From positions 1-6,501 of the forward strand of contig JAQTLI010000166.1 in NCBI GenBank assembly GCA_028714995.1: a stretch of 6,501 bases of DNA, in the 5' to 3' direction. This document shows, one piece after another, positions 5,801-6,501 of this stretch; position 1 is the stretch's first letter, and each line of letters opens with the position of its first letter. This DNA is from Methylobacter sp. Its GTDB lineage: Bacteria; Pseudomonadota; Gammaproteobacteria; Methylococcales; Methylomonadaceae. The notes below the pieces were generated by a model. It ran no database searches. It saw only the letters and a program-made list of their open reading frames with translations, and was not told the origin of the DNA. A program made the translations under genes and the position numbers.

Positions 5801-6136
5801 ATGCGACGTTTTATCCTACTGAGTTTGCTTGCCTTCCCGGTCTATGCTGTCGACGAGCGGCCGCCTGAACTTGAGGCTGTGCCGGAAGCGCCGGAACCGC
5901 CTATGCCGGTACAGAACGGTGAACACATGGAGCCTGATATTACCATTATTCGTAAAGGTAAAGACACCATCCAGGAATACCGTCGCGGCGGCAGACTTTA
6001 TATGATAAAAGTCGTACCAGCTGTTGGGCCTCCCTATTATTTTCTCGATACCAATGGCGATGGCAAAATGGATGTGCGCCGTAACGATGGGGATAAAGAT
6101 TCCAATGTTAACATGTGGAAGTTGTTGGAATGGTAG
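5801..6136 (+). CDS. DUF2782-type small secreted protein
   Basis: A 111-residue exported protein of unknown function. Seen: a short Sec signal peptide (MRRFILLSLLAFPVYA) with probable cleavage after Ala16. A Pro/Glu-rich linker follows at about 18-40. The conserved core then reads EPDITIIRKG, EYRRGGRLYMIKV, PPYYFLDTNGDG, ending in a C-terminal Trp segment (WKLLEW). From memory this is the DUF2782 pattern, common in Gammaproteobacteria and often next to polA and thrB. The thrB start 12 bases downstream agrees. An upstream in-frame ATG at 5708 would add 31 residues before the signal peptide and is rejected. A weak aagag lies before the chosen start. The mature protein is expected in the periplasm. 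Confidence 0.85.
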   Translation: MRRFILLSLLAFPVYAVDERPPELEAVPEAPEPPMPVQNGEHMEPDITIIRKGKDTIQEYRRGGRLYMIKVVPAVGPPYYFLDTNGDGKMDVRRNDGDKDSNVNMWKLLEW

Positions 6137-6148
6137 CCGCTTAAACCA

Positions 6149-6501
6149 GTGTCTGTATTTACTTGCATCACACGCCCGCAACTTGATCAATTCTTTAATG
6201 CCTATACCCTCGGTGAAGTCGTCAGTTTTGAGGGTATAACGGACGGCATAGATAATACCAATTATTTCGTAACAACCACGCAGGGCAGTTTCGTCTTAAC
6301 GATATTTGAGTCGCTGACTGCCGATGATTTGCCGCATTTTTTAAAGCTGTTGTCGCATCTGGCCAAAAACGACATACCATGCCCCAGCCCCCAAAGTGAC
6401 CGGCAGGCAAATTCATTGCGCGAGCTTAACAATAAACCGGCCGCGGTATTCAGACGTTTATCCGGCGCAGCAATAACATCCCCATCCATTTTACATTGTC
6501 A
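6149..6501 (+). CDS. thrB: Homoserine kinase, type II (APH fold), 5' part only
   Basis: This enzyme phosphorylates L-homoserine with ATP to O-phosphohomoserine, the penultimate step of threonine synthesis. The window holds the first 117 complete codons and the gene runs off the right edge. Seen from the GTG start: MSVFT, then FFNAYTLGEVVSFEGI, DNTNYFVTT, GSFVLTIFE, DLPHFLKLL, IPCPSPQ and KPAAVFRRLSG. These match the N-terminal lobe of the aminoglycoside-phosphotransferase-like ThrB found in Pseudomonas and relatives, not the GHMP-kinase ThrB of E. coli. The catalytic HGD motif lies beyond the window. The GTG at 6149 is chosen because translation from it gives the family's MSVFT opening. No strong ribosome binding site precedes it, so coupling to the DUF2782 gene is likely. 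No frame disruption is seen in the visible part. Confidence 0.9.
   Translation, partial: MSVFTCITRPQLDQFFNAYTLGEVVSFEGITDGIDNTNYFVTTTQGSFVLTIFESLTADDLPHFLKLLSHLAKNDIPCPSPQSDRQANSLRELNNKPAAVFRRLSGAAITSPSILHC

Noticed and set aside
1..6501. CRISPR array, tRNA or rRNA genes, insertion sequence
   Set aside because: No regularly spaced direct repeats, no cloverleaf-type gene with a CCA end, no rRNA-like stretch and no transposase motif were found on reading both strands.

Overview
This window looks like part of a gammaproteobacterial chromosome. The main evidence is at the right end, where a small secreted DUF2782-type protein is followed 12 bases later by the start of a type II (aminoglycoside-phosphotransferase-fold) homoserine kinase, thrB. 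From memory, that neighbourhood is typical of Gammaproteobacteria. I cannot name a genus. Base composition is patchy: by hand count, 3901-3960 has 41 G/C of 60, 6001-6060 has 26 of 60, and 2221-2280 has only 14 of 60.

Left part (1-1677): a small secreted five-cysteine protein of unknown function (43-471) is followed by a roughly 233-residue protein (747-1448). The latter carries an N-terminal Cys and C-terminal His and Asp in contexts like those of papain/C39-fold cysteine peptidases. Just after its stop, a frame-disrupted stretch (about 1490-1677) resembles the His-containing C-terminal end of the same kind of domain. It may be a decayed or alternative C-terminal cassette.

Middle (1678-2524): about 0.85 kb with no supportable gene. 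It contains a strong hairpin (1704-1736), a GC-rich patch with consecutive hairpins (2026-2099) and a perfect 14-bp inverted repeat (2145-2180), set in very AT-rich DNA.

Main unit (2525-5556): four tightly packed forward genes that look like one operon. They encode an unrecognised 269-residue protein with a C-terminal Cys cluster, a SufS-type cysteine desulfurase, a SufU-type zinc sulfur-acceptor protein, and an HD-domain phosphohydrolase of the YfbR/HDDC2 type. The last three junctions overlap or nearly overlap (GTG inside the upstream gene, ATGA, GTGA). No sufB, sufC or sufD is present in the window, so this reads less like an Fe-S assembly operon. It may be a dedicated sulfur-transfer module joined to a nucleotide-handling enzyme and a protein of unknown role. 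This is the best candidate for an undescribed system here, although the pathway product is not determined by the sequence.

Right end (5557-6501): an AT-rich spacer with an inverted repeat and T-run, then the DUF2782 gene and the first 353 bases of thrB, which runs off the window. The sulfur/HD unit appears to be an accessory block lying beside this housekeeping locus.
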